Origin: Deltaproteobacteria bacterium ADurb.Bin207
GTDB lineage: Bacteria > Myxococcota_A > Polyangia > Polyangiales > Polyangiaceae
DNA length: 64,000 nt
Direction of reading: 5' to 3'
Assembly: GCA_002070115.1 (NCBI GenBank)
Contig: MWCO01000020.1
Span: 1-64,000, forward strand
Part shown: piece after piece, positions 1 to 8,912 of the stretch
Layout of the letters: the number at the start of each line of letters is the position of its first letter
Position numbering within the stretch: the first letter of the stretch is position 1
Notes under the pieces: generated by a model
The model's input: the letters and a program-made list of their open reading frames with translations, nothing else
Told to the model about the DNA's origin: nothing
Databases searched by the model: none
Made by a program: the position numbers and the translations under genes

Positions 1-1
1 A

Positions 2-376
2 GCCGGCTCGGGGGCGTCGGCAGGGACAAGCGGCTTGGGAGGGGAAGGAGGAACCGCCGGAGCAGGAGCCATGGGAGGAGCCAACAACACGGCGGGAAAT
101 GCTGGATCTGGAGAGCCGGATGGTGCGGTAGGGAAAGCAGGGGGGGCAGCGACAGGAGACCAGGACGCCGGAGTGGATACTCCGGCACACGAGCAGTTCA
201 CGGATACCACGGATGTCTCAGGGTTCTACGCCTGTTCGACCATCGACGCCCATGGTGGCCGTCATCCGATCGGTGTCGTCCTCGGACTTGGGCTCATCGC
301 GCTTAGTCGGCGCCGATACCGCGACCGATCGGGAGCCCTTCGCCCTCGAAGCGATTCCCGCAACCGCTTTCCATGA
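2..376 (+). CDS. C-terminal part of a Gly-rich exported protein with MYXO-CTERM-like tail (5' truncated)
   Basis: The reading frame is open to the left edge, so the start is outside the window. The visible part is a Gly/Ala/Ser/Asn-rich low-complexity stretch, then a short acidic segment, then a sorting-type tail: Cys-Ser followed by Gly-Gly, a hydrophobic helix (GVVLGLGLIALS) and an Arg cluster (RRRYRDR). That order matches the MYXO-CTERM domain, known in myxobacteria for surface-anchored proteins. About 20 further residues follow the Arg cluster, which is longer than usual. The protein is inferred to be secreted and surface-attached; the functional domain is not visible. Confidence 0.7.
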   Translation, partial: AGSGASAGTSGLGGEGGTAGAGAMGGANNTAGNAGSGEPDGAVGKAGGAATGDQDAGVDTPAHEQFTDTTDVSGFYACSTIDAHGGRHPIGVVLGLGLIALSRRRYRDRSGALRPRSDSRNRFP

Positions 377-451
377 TCGAGTCGTCCATATCCACGGATA
401 CGCGGACTATCCGTATCCGGATACTATGCAAATCGGTCACATGCGGCCCGT

Positions 452-973
452 TCAGGTGGACGAGCCATGCCGTTTCGCCACCACATCATCCACCATGCTC
501 GCCGCAAGCTCGGCAAGGATACCATCGGTCACGCGCAACCGTCGGCTCAGTTCGCGCGCCACATTGAGTACGAACAAGGAGTACGACTTCACATCACGAC
601 GATACAACGCCTCGAGGTCGGCCGTGGTGATGACGAGCAAACGAGAAACGGCGAGAGAACGAACGGAAGCAGAACGCGGTTGCACATCGAGGATGGACAT
701 CTCGCCAAACCAATCGCCGGTTCCGAGCAGCGCCACACGGGTATCGACACCCCGTTTGGAGTTTTTGAGCACCTCGAATTCCCCATGCAACACGACATAC
801 ATTTCGCTGGAGGTATCCCCTTCCCGAAAGATAAGTTCACCGGGAGCGACGTCCAAGCAGCGAAGCGATCGAGCGAGGCTTTCGAGAGCTATCCGCTCGA
901 GAGCACCGAACAGTCCAATCTGCTCGAGGGCTCCGGCTGTGACCGTTACGCCGAAGGCAGTGGAATCCACCAT
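452..973 (-). CDS. Cyclic nucleotide-binding domain protein
   Basis: A 173-residue protein made almost entirely of one cNMP-binding beta-roll (about residues 15-130) and a C-terminal helix. The phosphate-binding cassette is recognisable: FGEMSIL at 89-95, then PRSASV at 99-104 with the expected Arg and small residue. There is no helix-turn-helix, so it is not a CRP-type transcription factor; in other bacteria such stand-alone domains act as sensory or protein-interaction modules. The ATG at 973 is chosen because AGGAG lies 8 nt upstream; a TTG at 1018 would extend it but overlaps the preceding gene's stop. It follows the lipoprotein gene by about 40 bp on the same strand. Confidence 0.82.
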   Translation of the reverse strand: MVDSTAFGVTVTAGALEQIGLFGALERIALESLARSLRCLDVAPGELIFREGDTSSEMYVVLHGEFEVLKNSKRGVDTRVALLGTGDWFGEMSILDVQPRSASVRSLAVSRLLVITTADLEALYRRDVKSYSLFVLNVARELSRRLRVTDGILAELAASMVDDVVAKRHGSST

Positions 974-1014
974 CTCATCGTCTCCTGGCTCGCTCGAGCG
1001 AAGCGGTCCGGGGT

Positions 1015-2022
1015 TCAATAATCACAAACCCCGATTTCCGTATTGCCTACATATAGGCCCTCCTGAACACCACTGATCAAACCATAGCAGGTTTGAAGGC
1101 CAGGACAGTCGCTCTTGCCGACACGACACCAGCGGTAACAACGATTGTCGCTGAGGCAAGCGTACCCCGGTGCACAGAAAGGCTGACTTTGCGAACACGT
1201 GGCGTTACTGGTGGCTCCCGTATCGGCGCATACGGAAGTGCCAGGCTTCTGTCCCACATCGCTAAACGGTTCACAAGAAAGTCCCCCGCCACAGGTTCCC
1301 GAGGGATTCCATGGCTCGCATTGATCCGAGCAGACCATCATGTGAGGGACAGGCTTGGATTGTCCTGCATCGCTGTACGTCACCTGAAAACACCCGGCAT
1401 ACTGTTTGGGACAATCACTATTCTGCTCGCAGAAGTTTTTGCACCCACCAAAGATGCAAGAAGCCCCAGCCACACATTCCCCCATCGCCGCGCATTTAGA
1501 AGAAACGGGGATGTTTTTTGTCTTAAAACAATCCGTGGTACCGGCCACTGTCTTGATGTCACACGCTTCGTCCGGTTCGCATCCACATTGAGGGAAATTG
1601 TCACAGGGGCCGGAAACCGGGGGCGTACAAGTCGCTCCTCCTGTTCCGCCCGATCCACCGGTACTTCCGCCACTACCTCCCGTGCTTCCTCCCGAGCCTC
1701 CCGTACTTCCGCCGCTGCCGCCCGTGCTTCCTCCCGAGCCACCCGTGCTTCCGCCACTACCTCCCGTGCTTCCTCCCGAGCCACCCGTACTTCCGCCAGA
1801 GCCCCCCGTCGGTCCCCCGCCCTCACCGCTCGCCCCTCCGGGTTGCTCACCTCCCGCCTGGCCGGCGGAGGCTCCCTCTCCTGCAATACCTGCCGTTCCC
1901 GAGGCACCCCCGGTATGACCCGTCCCTCCCAGGCCAACGAAGTCCCGAGCGTCTTCACCATGCGCACAGGCAACGCTCACCACCACACTCATCGATGACA
2001 CAAGCCAAAGCGTCCAGCGCAT
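1015..2022 (-). CDS. Cys-rich exported protein with Gly-Ser-Thr repeat linker (probable lipoprotein)
   Basis: A 335-residue protein with an N-terminal signal (MRWTLWLVSSMSVVVSVAC) ending in a loose lipobox (SVA-C). A long Gly/Ala/Ser region follows, then eight near-perfect TGGSGGS heptapeptides, then a Cys-rich globular domain of roughly 200 residues with regularly spaced Cys pairs (for example CGCEPDEAC). Proteins of this build, a flexible linker plus disulfide-rich head, are typical of the myxobacterial cell surface; the head domain is not one I can name. The start is the ATG at 2022 with GGAGG 6 nt upstream. Likely outer-membrane anchored and extracellular. Confidence 0.78.
   Translation of the reverse strand: MRWTLWLVSSMSVVVSVACAHGEDARDFVGLGGTGHTGGASGTAGIAGEGASAGQAGGEQPGGASGEGGGPTGGSGGSTGGSGGSTGGSGGSTGGSGGSTGGSGGSTGGSGGSTGGSGGSTGGSGGTGGATCTPPVSGPCDNFPQCGCEPDEACDIKTVAGTTDCFKTKNIPVSSKCAAMGECVAGASCIFGGCKNFCEQNSDCPKQYAGCFQVTYSDAGQSKPVPHMMVCSDQCEPWNPSGTCGGGLSCEPFSDVGQKPGTSVCADTGATSNATCSQSQPFCAPGYACLSDNRCYRWCRVGKSDCPGLQTCYGLISGVQEGLYVGNTEIGVCDY
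1645..1809 (-). repeat. 21-nt tandem repeat encoding TGGSGGS x8
   Basis: Eight 21-nt units lie in frame inside the lipoprotein gene, with only synonymous variation between many copies (Gly and Ser third positions). The unit length is a multiple of three, so copy-number change would alter linker length without a frameshift. Confidence 0.9.
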
Positions 2023-2120
2023 TTCCAACCTCCGTAAGGAATCGACGATTCCTTGGGACCACCATTGTATCTAGGCATAGACCCCAGACCACGGTCATGC
2101 CACACAAAACCCTAGCACAA

Positions 2121-3701
2121 TCACGGGTCGCTCGTGCCTGGACCGCACTGAGCATCGCCTGGCGTTGCCACCATCACATCGTAGTCACCAACTTGAACTT
2201 CCAACGGAATTACGACCGAGCCTTTGAATCTTCCCTCCTCGTCGGTCGAAACAGCCCCGATTTCATGGCGACGGGCCGTTCGTGGGTCTCGAATCAACAC
2301 ATTGACGCGCACAAACGAACAGGGACCGTGGTCCGTTCGAACGACCCCTTCCACCCGCATCGGCGACCCCCGCAGTACCTGGGAATCATGACTGAGTACC
2401 GTCATGGTCACAGGAACCATCCGGCTCGAAAGCTCGCTTTCCGCCATGGTCGGCCCTGGATACGAATACTGGTTGTGGGGACCGGTTGCTCCGGACCCAT
2501 CCGAAGGGGTTTGCTCCGTACGTGACCGTTGAGCGACGGCCGCTCCGGAATCTTCTGCCTGGCTGCCCTGGGGCCATGGAAATACATCGGGCGCGGTACG
2601 GTGCGGCGGACGAGGGGGGCCAGCGTCTTGTTGTTCCAGAAGCGTCGAAGCGCCTCCCAAGTCGATCCGCCTCCACAACGAACCATCATGGACCTCAACC
2701 CACGCATGGGCTTCGTTGAGCACCATTCTTGCTGGAATCCCCAAGCCAAGGGCCGTAATCACGAACGCATAGGCGCGGTGACGGCACACACCTTTTCGGG
2801 ATAGCGCCAAGTCCAGATAGATATTGTCACGTCCTCGGGGCGCTTGTTCGGAAGGCTCGAACCCACGGAAGTACGTGACCAAATAGGTGACGATCGCACG
2901 CGTCGATGTCTCCCCTTCAAGTCCCAACGCTTTCACCACTTCGTGGACGGAACGAGCCACATTGGATGGCACGGCGGGGATGCGTCTTTGCCCCCCGACT
3001 GCCATGTCTCCAAATGCGCCCCCGAAGGTGTCCTGAGCAATAGCAAGCTGAAGCACCAAACGCAGTCGTGTACGAATCGGCCCTCGCACGAACCAATTCT
3101 CGGCTCCATCGCGAACGAGTTCCACATCGACGGAAGGCTGTGTCGTTTGACGAATGATCCGCGCTCCTGGTCCCACGGACGGAATACGCACCGGTTCACC
3201 AGGCACTAGATCTACCGTCATATCGCCATAAAACGCGTCATCGCCGGGGTTCACGGCATCGCCCCTGACTACCGCCCGAAGCGTGGTGTCCACCACCGTC
3301 AGCGTATAATCCGCCGCTACTCCGTCGAAAGCGCGCAATCGTTTGTACGGCGCCGTTGCCGGTGAAAACGGATCGTCGTAACGGCTCACCACGGGTCGTC
3401 GAGTATCCCGATCGGGATTATAACGACTCTCCACGCTGCGCGGGGCGCTCATGCCATACGCCTTCTCCGCGGCAGTGGGTAACCGCGAGGTATCCGGAGC
3501 TTCGACAAGACCACTGCGTGTCATCATCGCCGCTGGCAGGCGACCATCCGTCGTGGTAGCCGCAAGCTCGATGTCCTCCTTCGGATCGGGGGGAATGTAC
3601 TCGTGCAATACGACACCCGGCTCTGCTTGTGTCACTGATGAGAGCGCGAACACCATCGAGCCAATGGCAGCGCGGAATCGCCGTCTCATCGAAAACACCA
3701 T
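2121..3701 (-). CDS. Exported transglutaminase-like cysteine peptidase-fold protein
   Basis: A 526-residue protein with an N-terminal signal peptide (MVFSMRRRFRAAIGSMVFALSS, then QAEP). The transglutaminase-like core is at about residues 255-350 and has the full triad: Cys306 in KGVCRHRA, His332 in NEAHAWVEV, Asp347 in RIDLGG. A Pro/Ser-rich linker (360-420) leads to a C-terminal beta-sandwich-like region (about 425-520) resembling an Ig-like or transthyretin-like fold. Such proteins act in the envelope as peptidases or cross-linking enzymes; the substrate is unknown. The ATG at 3701 has AGGA 9 nt upstream; a TTG at 3710 is the only longer choice. It lies 64 bp downstream of the Ser/Thr kinase gene on the same strand. 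Confidence 0.82.
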   Translation of the reverse strand: MVFSMRRRFRAAIGSMVFALSSVTQAEPGVVLHEYIPPDPKEDIELAATTTDGRLPAAMMTRSGLVEAPDTSRLPTAAEKAYGMSAPRSVESRYNPDRDTRRPVVSRYDDPFSPATAPYKRLRAFDGVAADYTLTVVDTTLRAVVRGDAVNPGDDAFYGDMTVDLVPGEPVRIPSVGPGARIIRQTTQPSVDVELVRDGAENWFVRGPIRTRLRLVLQLAIAQDTFGGAFGDMAVGGQRRIPAVPSNVARSVHEVVKALGLEGETSTRAIVTYLVTYFRGFEPSEQAPRGRDNIYLDLALSRKGVCRHRAYAFVITALGLGIPARMVLNEAHAWVEVHDGSLWRRIDLGGASTLLEQQDAGPPRPPHRTAPDVFPWPQGSQAEDSGAAVAQRSRTEQTPSDGSGATGPHNQYSYPGPTMAESELSSRMVPVTMTVLSHDSQVLRGSPMRVEGVVRTDHGPCSFVRVNVLIRDPRTARRHEIGAVSTDEEGRFKGSVVIPLEVQVGDYDVMVATPGDAQCGPGTSDP

Positions 3702-3765
3702 GAGTCTCAATCCTAATCCCTCTCACGAAGAAGGGAAGGTTTTGCGGTGCAAGAGCCCGTTCGTC

Positions 3766-4875
3766 TCACGGGCGTTCGAGCAAAACCGAGCAAGCCGCGG
3801 GACCCGAGGTGTCCAACGACGGCTGACGAGTGGACTTCCAAGCCACGGTGGTGGCCAACACCATCGCCGTCAACGCAAGGGCAAGTATCCCAATTTGTAT
3901 ACCCCATAACCATCCTGCATGATGCACAATGCGAAGCGAACGGCAACTCGGCTCACGTCGTGGGTCAGGCGGTTTGCACGCCGTCGAAAGGCAGAAAGCC
4001 ACACGTGTTTTTTGCCGCGGCATGGGAATCGGCGGAGCCGGAACCCACACGCGCAAGGCGGTGGCCATCTGTTGTGCTGAGGAAAAACGCAGGGTTGGAT
4101 CACGCGCAACCGCTCGTCTAATCGCCGATACGAGTCCAGGTGGAGCATCCCCGAACCCGTCTTCGGATTCACAGCGCCTCCATATTTCCTTTCTGCCTTT
4201 CCGACCGATGAGAAGTTCCGCCAACACGAGGCCCGCCGCAAAGACGTCCGCCCGCGCGTCTACCGACACTCCCATGAGTTGCTCCGGCGCCATGTATTTC
4301 GTCGTTCCCAACACCATCCCCTCTTTGGTCAAAGACTGACTCAGCGTCGGTTGGATCGACTTGACGATCCCCAAGTCGAGCACCTTCACCACACCACGAT
4401 GGTCCAAAAACAGGTTGCTCGGCTTGATATCTCGATGCACGAGATGCCTTGCTTGAATGGCGGACAGCCCATCCAACACTTGCAACATCAGACGAACCGC
4501 ACGCTCATGCATCATCGGAGCTTGCTCGGCAATGACAGTCCGAAGGCTCATGCCCTCCAGTAGCTCCATCGAAAAATAGGGACGCTCTCCCGATAACATC
4601 CCCGCTTCATACACACGCACCACGTTCGGATGCTCGATGAGCCGAAGCGCACGGGCTTCGCGAAGCAACCGTCTCGACATTGGCGCATCAGCGTGTTTTC
4701 GCGCAACTTTTACCGCACGACGCGTGCCCGTACGGGTATGGTCGACCTCGTAGACTTCCCCCATACCGCCCGCGCCCAGCGGCCGAACGACACGATAAGG
4801 AGTCCCTTCCAACCATTGCCCTTCTTGAAAACTATACGAAAACTCTGCTCCCACCTCGACCTCGATGGCCCTCAC
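3766..4875 (-). CDS. Hanks-type Ser/Thr protein kinase, membrane-anchored
   Basis: A 369-residue kinase. Catalytic motifs are complete: glycine loop GAGGMGEVY (34-42), VAIK-type Lys56, HRDIKPSN (147-154), DLG in place of DFG (Asp167) and MAPEQ (195-199). The activation segment (SLTKEGMVLGTTKY) holds Ser/Thr for autophosphorylation. The C-terminus has a Pro-rich stretch and one membrane helix at about 322-345, leaving a short tail of some 24 residues outside, so no large sensor domain is attached. The start is a GTG at 4875; a second GTG at residue 8 with GAGG just upstream is possible. It sits between the TPR/PEGA gene and the transglutaminase gene, all leftward. Confidence 0.92.
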   Translation of the reverse strand: MRAIEVEVGAEFSYSFQEGQWLEGTPYRVVRPLGAGGMGEVYEVDHTRTGTRRAVKVARKHADAPMSRRLLREARALRLIEHPNVVRVYEAGMLSGERPYFSMELLEGMSLRTVIAEQAPMMHERAVRLMLQVLDGLSAIQARHLVHRDIKPSNLFLDHRGVVKVLDLGIVKSIQPTLSQSLTKEGMVLGTTKYMAPEQLMGVSVDARADVFAAGLVLAELLIGRKGRKEIWRRCESEDGFGDAPPGLVSAIRRAVARDPTLRFSSAQQMATALRVWVPAPPIPMPRQKTRVAFCLSTACKPPDPRREPSCRSLRIVHHAGWLWGIQIGILALALTAMVLATTVAWKSTRQPSLDTSGPAACSVLLERP

Positions 4876-4962
4876 ACCACAATGGGCACTGCCGCAAGTT
4901 CGGCCAACGTGGCAACGTGGTTGCGTACAATCGTCCCCTCGGAAAGCAGGAAAACGAACCGT

Positions 4963-5919
4963 CTAAAACGTTCCCCGCACCTGGATCCACGCTCCCGCGT
5001 TGCCAGATGCCACATCCGGTTTGGAAGGCGCCGTCAAAAACAAATACGTTCCAGCCCCGACACCAACCACCCCTACCGCCCAAGCCGCAAGATTGATCGG
5101 AACGAGCGTTCGACCACGCCCCGCCGCGTCCATCCCCTGCGAATCACAGCGATTCGCCTCATCACAATGCTCGTCCACCGTCTTGCGACTGTCGAGCAAC
5201 ATCACACCCGTCACCGCCGCGGCAGCCAATCCACTCACCCCAATCCCCCCAAGAACATAAGCCAGCGTCCGTGAAGACGAAGAGTCCTGCGCAACCGACG
5301 ACGCCGACACAGGCGGTGACACAGGCCGGTGGGCAGGCCCCGGCCCCACCGTCAGCATCTTCTTATCCCCCTCCGCCAGCATCACCCTCATGACCCGGTC
5401 TTCATGCCCCGGCGCGCGAATCACGATGATTTGCTCGCCCATGTCGAGAGGAATGGACCGTCCAAAAGAATCCGCGCGGACGAGTTCCCCCTGGCGATAT
5501 ACGGTCGTTCCCCCAGGAGCATCGGAAGACAACACCACCGTAAGATGTGGCATTCGATGCAAAAGCGCATCGTGACGCTGATGCGCGACTTGCTCTCGCT
5601 CGTCGTGGGTCGCCTGCGCTAACTCAACGGCTCGCTTCCAACCGCGAAGCGCCTGAACAAAACGCCCGCGACGTTCCTCGCATTCCGCCAAGTTCAAGGC
5701 CGTGCCTACCGCGGGGTCGAGTCGCAAACTATCGGCAAATAGATGACAAGCCTGGCTGAGATCCCCAGCCTTGAGCGCTTCTCGACCTTGCACGAACAGA
5801 TCGGTCGCAACCTCCGAGTCCCGTTCTTGCGCTTGCACGTGTCCACCCACCAAAGCCGCACCCACCCCCGCCCAAAACAGCACGACATTTCGAAATCGGG
5901 GCAGGAAACGCATGGTCAT
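4963..5919 (-). CDS. TPR/PEGA-type membrane protein
   Basis: A 318-residue protein: signal peptide (cleavage probable after VQA30), a TPR-like helical region (about 35-115, with the LNLAECEERRGRF type motif common in myxobacterial kinase neighbours), a PEGA-like beta domain (about 125-190, APGGTTVYRQGE and APGHEDRVMRV), a Ser/Pro linker, then two hydrophobic segments (218-242 and 272-296) around a short Cys-containing loop. It probably sits in the envelope as a partner of the kinase. Its ATG overlaps the stop of the upstream kinase gene by 4 nt (ATGA), which implies translational coupling. Start alternatives differ by two residues. Confidence 0.75.
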   Translation of the reverse strand: MTMRFLPRFRNVVLFWAGVGAALVGGHVQAQERDSEVATDLFVQGREALKAGDLSQACHLFADSLRLDPAVGTALNLAECEERRGRFVQALRGWKRAVELAQATHDEREQVAHQRHDALLHRMPHLTVVLSSDAPGGTTVYRQGELVRADSFGRSIPLDMGEQIIVIRAPGHEDRVMRVMLAEGDKKMLTVGPGPAHRPVSPPVSASSVAQDSSSSRTLAYVLGGIGVSGLAAAAVTGVMLLDSRKTVDEHCDEANRCDSQGMDAAGRGRTLVPINLAAWAVGVVGVGAGTYLFLTAPSKPDVASGNAGAWIQVRGTF

Positions 5920-7394
5920 TGATGCGCAAACGGGTCGTAATCAGCGCTTTTTGCAGGCGATGCACTCGCGCCCGACACAGCCGTTTGCCCTCCCGAAACA
6001 CGTGTTCCCGGCACGCTCGGCAACGCATACACGTCGACCGGATTGCCGCTCGCCGATGATGATGGCCCCGGAGCCGATAGTAGCGCGGGAGCCAATGCCG
6101 CCGACGCTATCCGGCTGGCTGGAACCCCAACTCCACCCAACGCCGGACGTGCCATTCCCACAGCCCCTCGATTTCCATACACCCACCCAAATACGACAAT
6201 CAGCAGAACCATCGCGGCAGTGGCGATCCCAAACCACAACCCCTTGCGGATGGTCCGTACCTTGGTTGCCCGCGGCTCGACATCCGAGGTCGTTCCCACT
6301 CCGGTGGAAATCTTCGAAGCCGTGCTCGGCGTCCACTTGCCCGTCTCGTTGCTCTCAATCGCGCGCTCCAACTCGTCGATCGGATGAAGCTCCTCCAACT
6401 CCGCTTCTGGATCCACTAGCAATGTCGGCCAATCATCCCCCTCGCCGGCCAGCGCCAGGTCCACCGACTCGATTCCATCGAGCACGCTCGCCAGCTCCGC
6501 CCCCACCACCGGCGGAGTTCCATAAGCCTCCGCATGCGCTTGCTCGAGCGCATCCCGCATCGCTGCCGCCGAAGGCCACCGCAAAGCCTTCTCAAACACC
6601 AAGGCCCGGTCCACTACATCCACGATCGGCTTCGGCACATCACTCACCACATCCGCCAAGGAACGTGCGCGACGTGTCGCCGCCATGATCAACAATTCGT
6701 TGGCACTCTCGCCCTCATGCACGAAACGCCCAGAGAGCATCGTGAACATCACCGCACCAACCGCATAAATATCCGATAGGACGTCGATCTCCTTGACCTT
6801 GCCAAGCGCTTGCTCCGGAGCCATGAAAGCAGGCGTCCCAATCGTCGTTCCCTCCCGGGTGGCCGTCGCCGTATCACGCATGCGCGCCACACCAAAATCC
6901 AACAGCTTTACCGTCCCATCACACGTAAGACAAATGTTGTCGGGCTTGATATCGCGATGAATCACCCCGTTTACGTGAGCTGCCGCCACAATATCCAACA
7001 ATTGATAGGAAATCCCTACCACCACCTCTGGATCCACTCGCCCCCCACGCCACTCCGCTATCGTCTCCGCACTCGCCCCAACCACCAAATCCATCACAAG
7101 AAATATCGCACCATCCTCGTCCGTGTCGTCATCCAACACGCGAACCACCCCCGGATGATTCACCGCATTCGCGACATACCCCTCCCGCAAAAAACGTTTG
7201 CGCAAATCCGCTTCCATCGACAACGCCGTGTGCAACATCTTCACCGCTACACGATTGCCGTTGCGATGCGTCGCCGCATACACCGCCGCCATCCCGCCTA
7301 CGCCAAGAAGCGAGTCCAGCATATACTTGCCACAGAGCACTGAGCCAACACGTGCTTCAGCGCGCTGGACTACATCTTCGTGAATTTCTCCCAT
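5916..7394 (-). CDS. Hanks-type Ser/Thr protein kinase, membrane-anchored
   Basis: A 492-residue kinase with all catalytic motifs: GVGGMAAVY (31-39), Lys52, HRDIKPDN (146-153), DFG (166-168) and MAPEQ (191-195). An acidic region (about 310-350) precedes a single membrane helix (about 388-410), followed by an extracytoplasmic Ala/Ser/Pro-rich tail of about 80 residues with no recognised domain. The following gene overlaps by 4 nt, so the kinase and TPR/PEGA protein are made together. A weak AGGA abuts the ATG. This is the first gene of the leftward run that ends near 452. Confidence 0.93.
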   Translation of the reverse strand: MGEIHEDVVQRAEARVGSVLCGKYMLDSLLGVGGMAAVYAATHRNGNRVAVKMLHTALSMEADLRKRFLREGYVANAVNHPGVVRVLDDDTDEDGAIFLVMDLVVGASAETIAEWRGGRVDPEVVVGISYQLLDIVAAAHVNGVIHRDIKPDNICLTCDGTVKLLDFGVARMRDTATATREGTTIGTPAFMAPEQALGKVKEIDVLSDIYAVGAVMFTMLSGRFVHEGESANELLIMAATRRARSLADVVSDVPKPIVDVVDRALVFEKALRWPSAAAMRDALEQAHAEAYGTPPVVGAELASVLDGIESVDLALAGEGDDWPTLLVDPEAELEELHPIDELERAIESNETGKWTPSTASKISTGVGTTSDVEPRATKVRTIRKGLWFGIATAAMVLLIVVFGWVYGNRGAVGMARPALGGVGVPASRIASAALAPALLSAPGPSSSASGNPVDVYALPSVPGTRVSGGQTAVSGASASPAKSADYDPFAHQ

Positions 7395-7732
7395 TCCTGC
7401 GCGTCCAGACGACGTGAATTACCACGTTCGCCCTATCTCGCATATCACATCCGGGGTAGTCCACCCCCAGTCAAGCACCTCGCCTAACCACAGTGAATGC
7501 AGCCATCACACATACTGTTCTCGTATTTCGAAACATTCGTTTCCGATGTTGACACAAAACCACTAGCGACTCATACCCCATCGGCGAGACAAACCAACAC
7601 CATTTCTTCATTCCCAAGCCATTTGACGCAACGCGTTATGACCGTTCGAATCGAACCTCGTTGACGATACGAGCCCTCACGGTGATGCTCCACGCTCCAC
7701 CAAGACCCGTTCCCAAAACCAACGAGGCCTGG
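7395..7732. other. Divergent intergenic region between kinase and nucleotidyltransferase genes
   Basis: 338 bp with no supported gene. It holds a candidate rightward promoter (7549-7577). On the other strand a TTGACT-like hexamer (7469-7474) is followed by a small inverted repeat, GGGGT-AGTCC-ACCCC (7453-7467), where a -35/-10 spacer would lie; this could be an operator for the kinase operon but the -10 is poor. Confidence 0.5.
7549..7577 (+). promoter_or_regulatory. Candidate sigma70 promoter for the UDP-sugar pyrophosphorylase-like gene
   Basis: TTGACA (7549-7554), a 17-bp spacer, then CATACC (7572-7577). The -35 is perfect and the -10 is weak (3 of 6). It would give a leader of about 150 nt before the ATG at 7733. 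Confidence 0.35.
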
Positions 7733-8860
7733 ATGTCGCCCCCTGAGATCGCCCAAACGCTGTCACAACAACTCCTTTCTTCCCTCGTGCAGCAAGGTTT
7801 CGACCCCTCCTTATTCGATACCCTCGCGGCATCCATCGGCTCCGATCCCGACGCTCGTAATCGGCTCACGACGGGCGTCACACCGCCTGCTGCCGACGAC
7901 ATCCTTGATTTGCCTCCGGCGGGAAGCGATGAATACCATCAGCTCTCACGACTTGGCTTGGAGGCCCTCGCCTGCGGTCAACTCGCGTTCGTCGTGCTGG
8001 CTGGGGGAATGGCCACCAGAATGGGCGGTGTCGTCAAGGGACTCGTCCACGCTCTCAACCATCAAAGCTTTTTGGACCTTCGCCTGATCGAAAACCTCGT
8101 CTGGTCCAAGCGCGCGGGCAGGGATATCCCCCTTTGGCTGATGACCAGTCACGCCACTGACAGCGCCTTGCGCGAAGCCCTTGGCTCGCACCTCGAGGGC
8201 GACCGCCTTGCAACCTTCCGCCAGAATCTTTCGTTGCGGCTCAATCCGGATGGCTCCCTGTTTCACGCCTCCGACGGTTCTCCGAGTGTCTATGCCCCCG
8301 GCCACGGTGACTTGCCCGATGCGCTTCGTCGAGCCGGTCTTCTCGAACGATTCGTACAACGGGGCGGTAAGGTCGTTTGGGTCGCAAACATCGATAATTT
8401 GGGCGCGGGCATCGATCCGGTCATCCTCGGATGGCATCTTCGTCATGGCGCTCCCGTCTCCGTGGAAGTCGTTGATAAAATCGGAACCGACAGAGGCGGT
8501 ATCCCCGTGCGCCTTGACGATCGTCCGGTCATCCTCGAAGAATTTCGGCTTCCCCGTGACTTCGACCCATCCCAGGTTCGAGTCTTCAACACCAACACGT
8601 TCCTCATCGATGCTCGCCTGCTGGCAACGTCTCGATTCGACTTCACCTGGGTGCAAGTCACCAAACAGGTAGATGGCGCCAAAGCAATCCAATTCGAACG
8701 GCTCCTTGGCGAAATCACAACCGCCCTCGACACGAGATTTCTGCGCGTGCCGCGACAAGGCACCACCTCTCGATTCCTTCCCGTCAAAGACAACGATGAG
8801 TTGGCTTTCCGACGCGACGAAATCCAAACGGTCTTAAAAGCTCGCGGTGTACTGCCATGA
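7733..8860 (+). CDS. UTP--glucose-1-phosphate uridylyltransferase-like (UDPGP family) enzyme
   Basis: A 375-residue protein of the UDPGP nucleotidyltransferase family. The nucleotide-binding loop is LAGGMATRMGG (89-99), followed by a VVKG Lys102 equivalent; later segments WVANIDNLGAGIDP and FNTNTFLID match the sugar-nucleotide binding core of UDP-glucose and UDP-N-acetylhexosamine pyrophosphorylases. The expected reaction is UTP plus sugar-1-phosphate to UDP-sugar plus diphosphate in the cytoplasm; the exact sugar cannot be told. The ATG at 7733 has GAGG 9 nt upstream; an in-frame TTG at 7661 would add 24 residues of non-conserved character. The SppA-type gene follows after 52 bp. Confidence 0.82.
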   Translation: MSPPEIAQTLSQQLLSSLVQQGFDPSLFDTLAASIGSDPDARNRLTTGVTPPAADDILDLPPAGSDEYHQLSRLGLEALACGQLAFVVLAGGMATRMGGVVKGLVHALNHQSFLDLRLIENLVWSKRAGRDIPLWLMTSHATDSALREALGSHLEGDRLATFRQNLSLRLNPDGSLFHASDGSPSVYAPGHGDLPDALRRAGLLERFVQRGGKVVWVANIDNLGAGIDPVILGWHLRHGAPVSVEVVDKIGTDRGGIPVRLDDRPVILEEFRLPRDFDPSQVRVFNTNTFLIDARLLATSRFDFTWVQVTKQVDGAKAIQFERLLGEITTALDTRFLRVPRQGTTSRFLPVKDNDELAFRRDEIQTVLKARGVLP

Positions 8861-8912
8861 TGCTCGATCCAACCCGCGGCATAACTGCCGCTATTTGACG
8901 TGAGGAAAAACC

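Noticed and set aside
7946-8827. Leftward 293-residue open frame
   Set aside because: Opposite the UDPGP-family gene, no recognisable domain; the sense strand has clear motifs.
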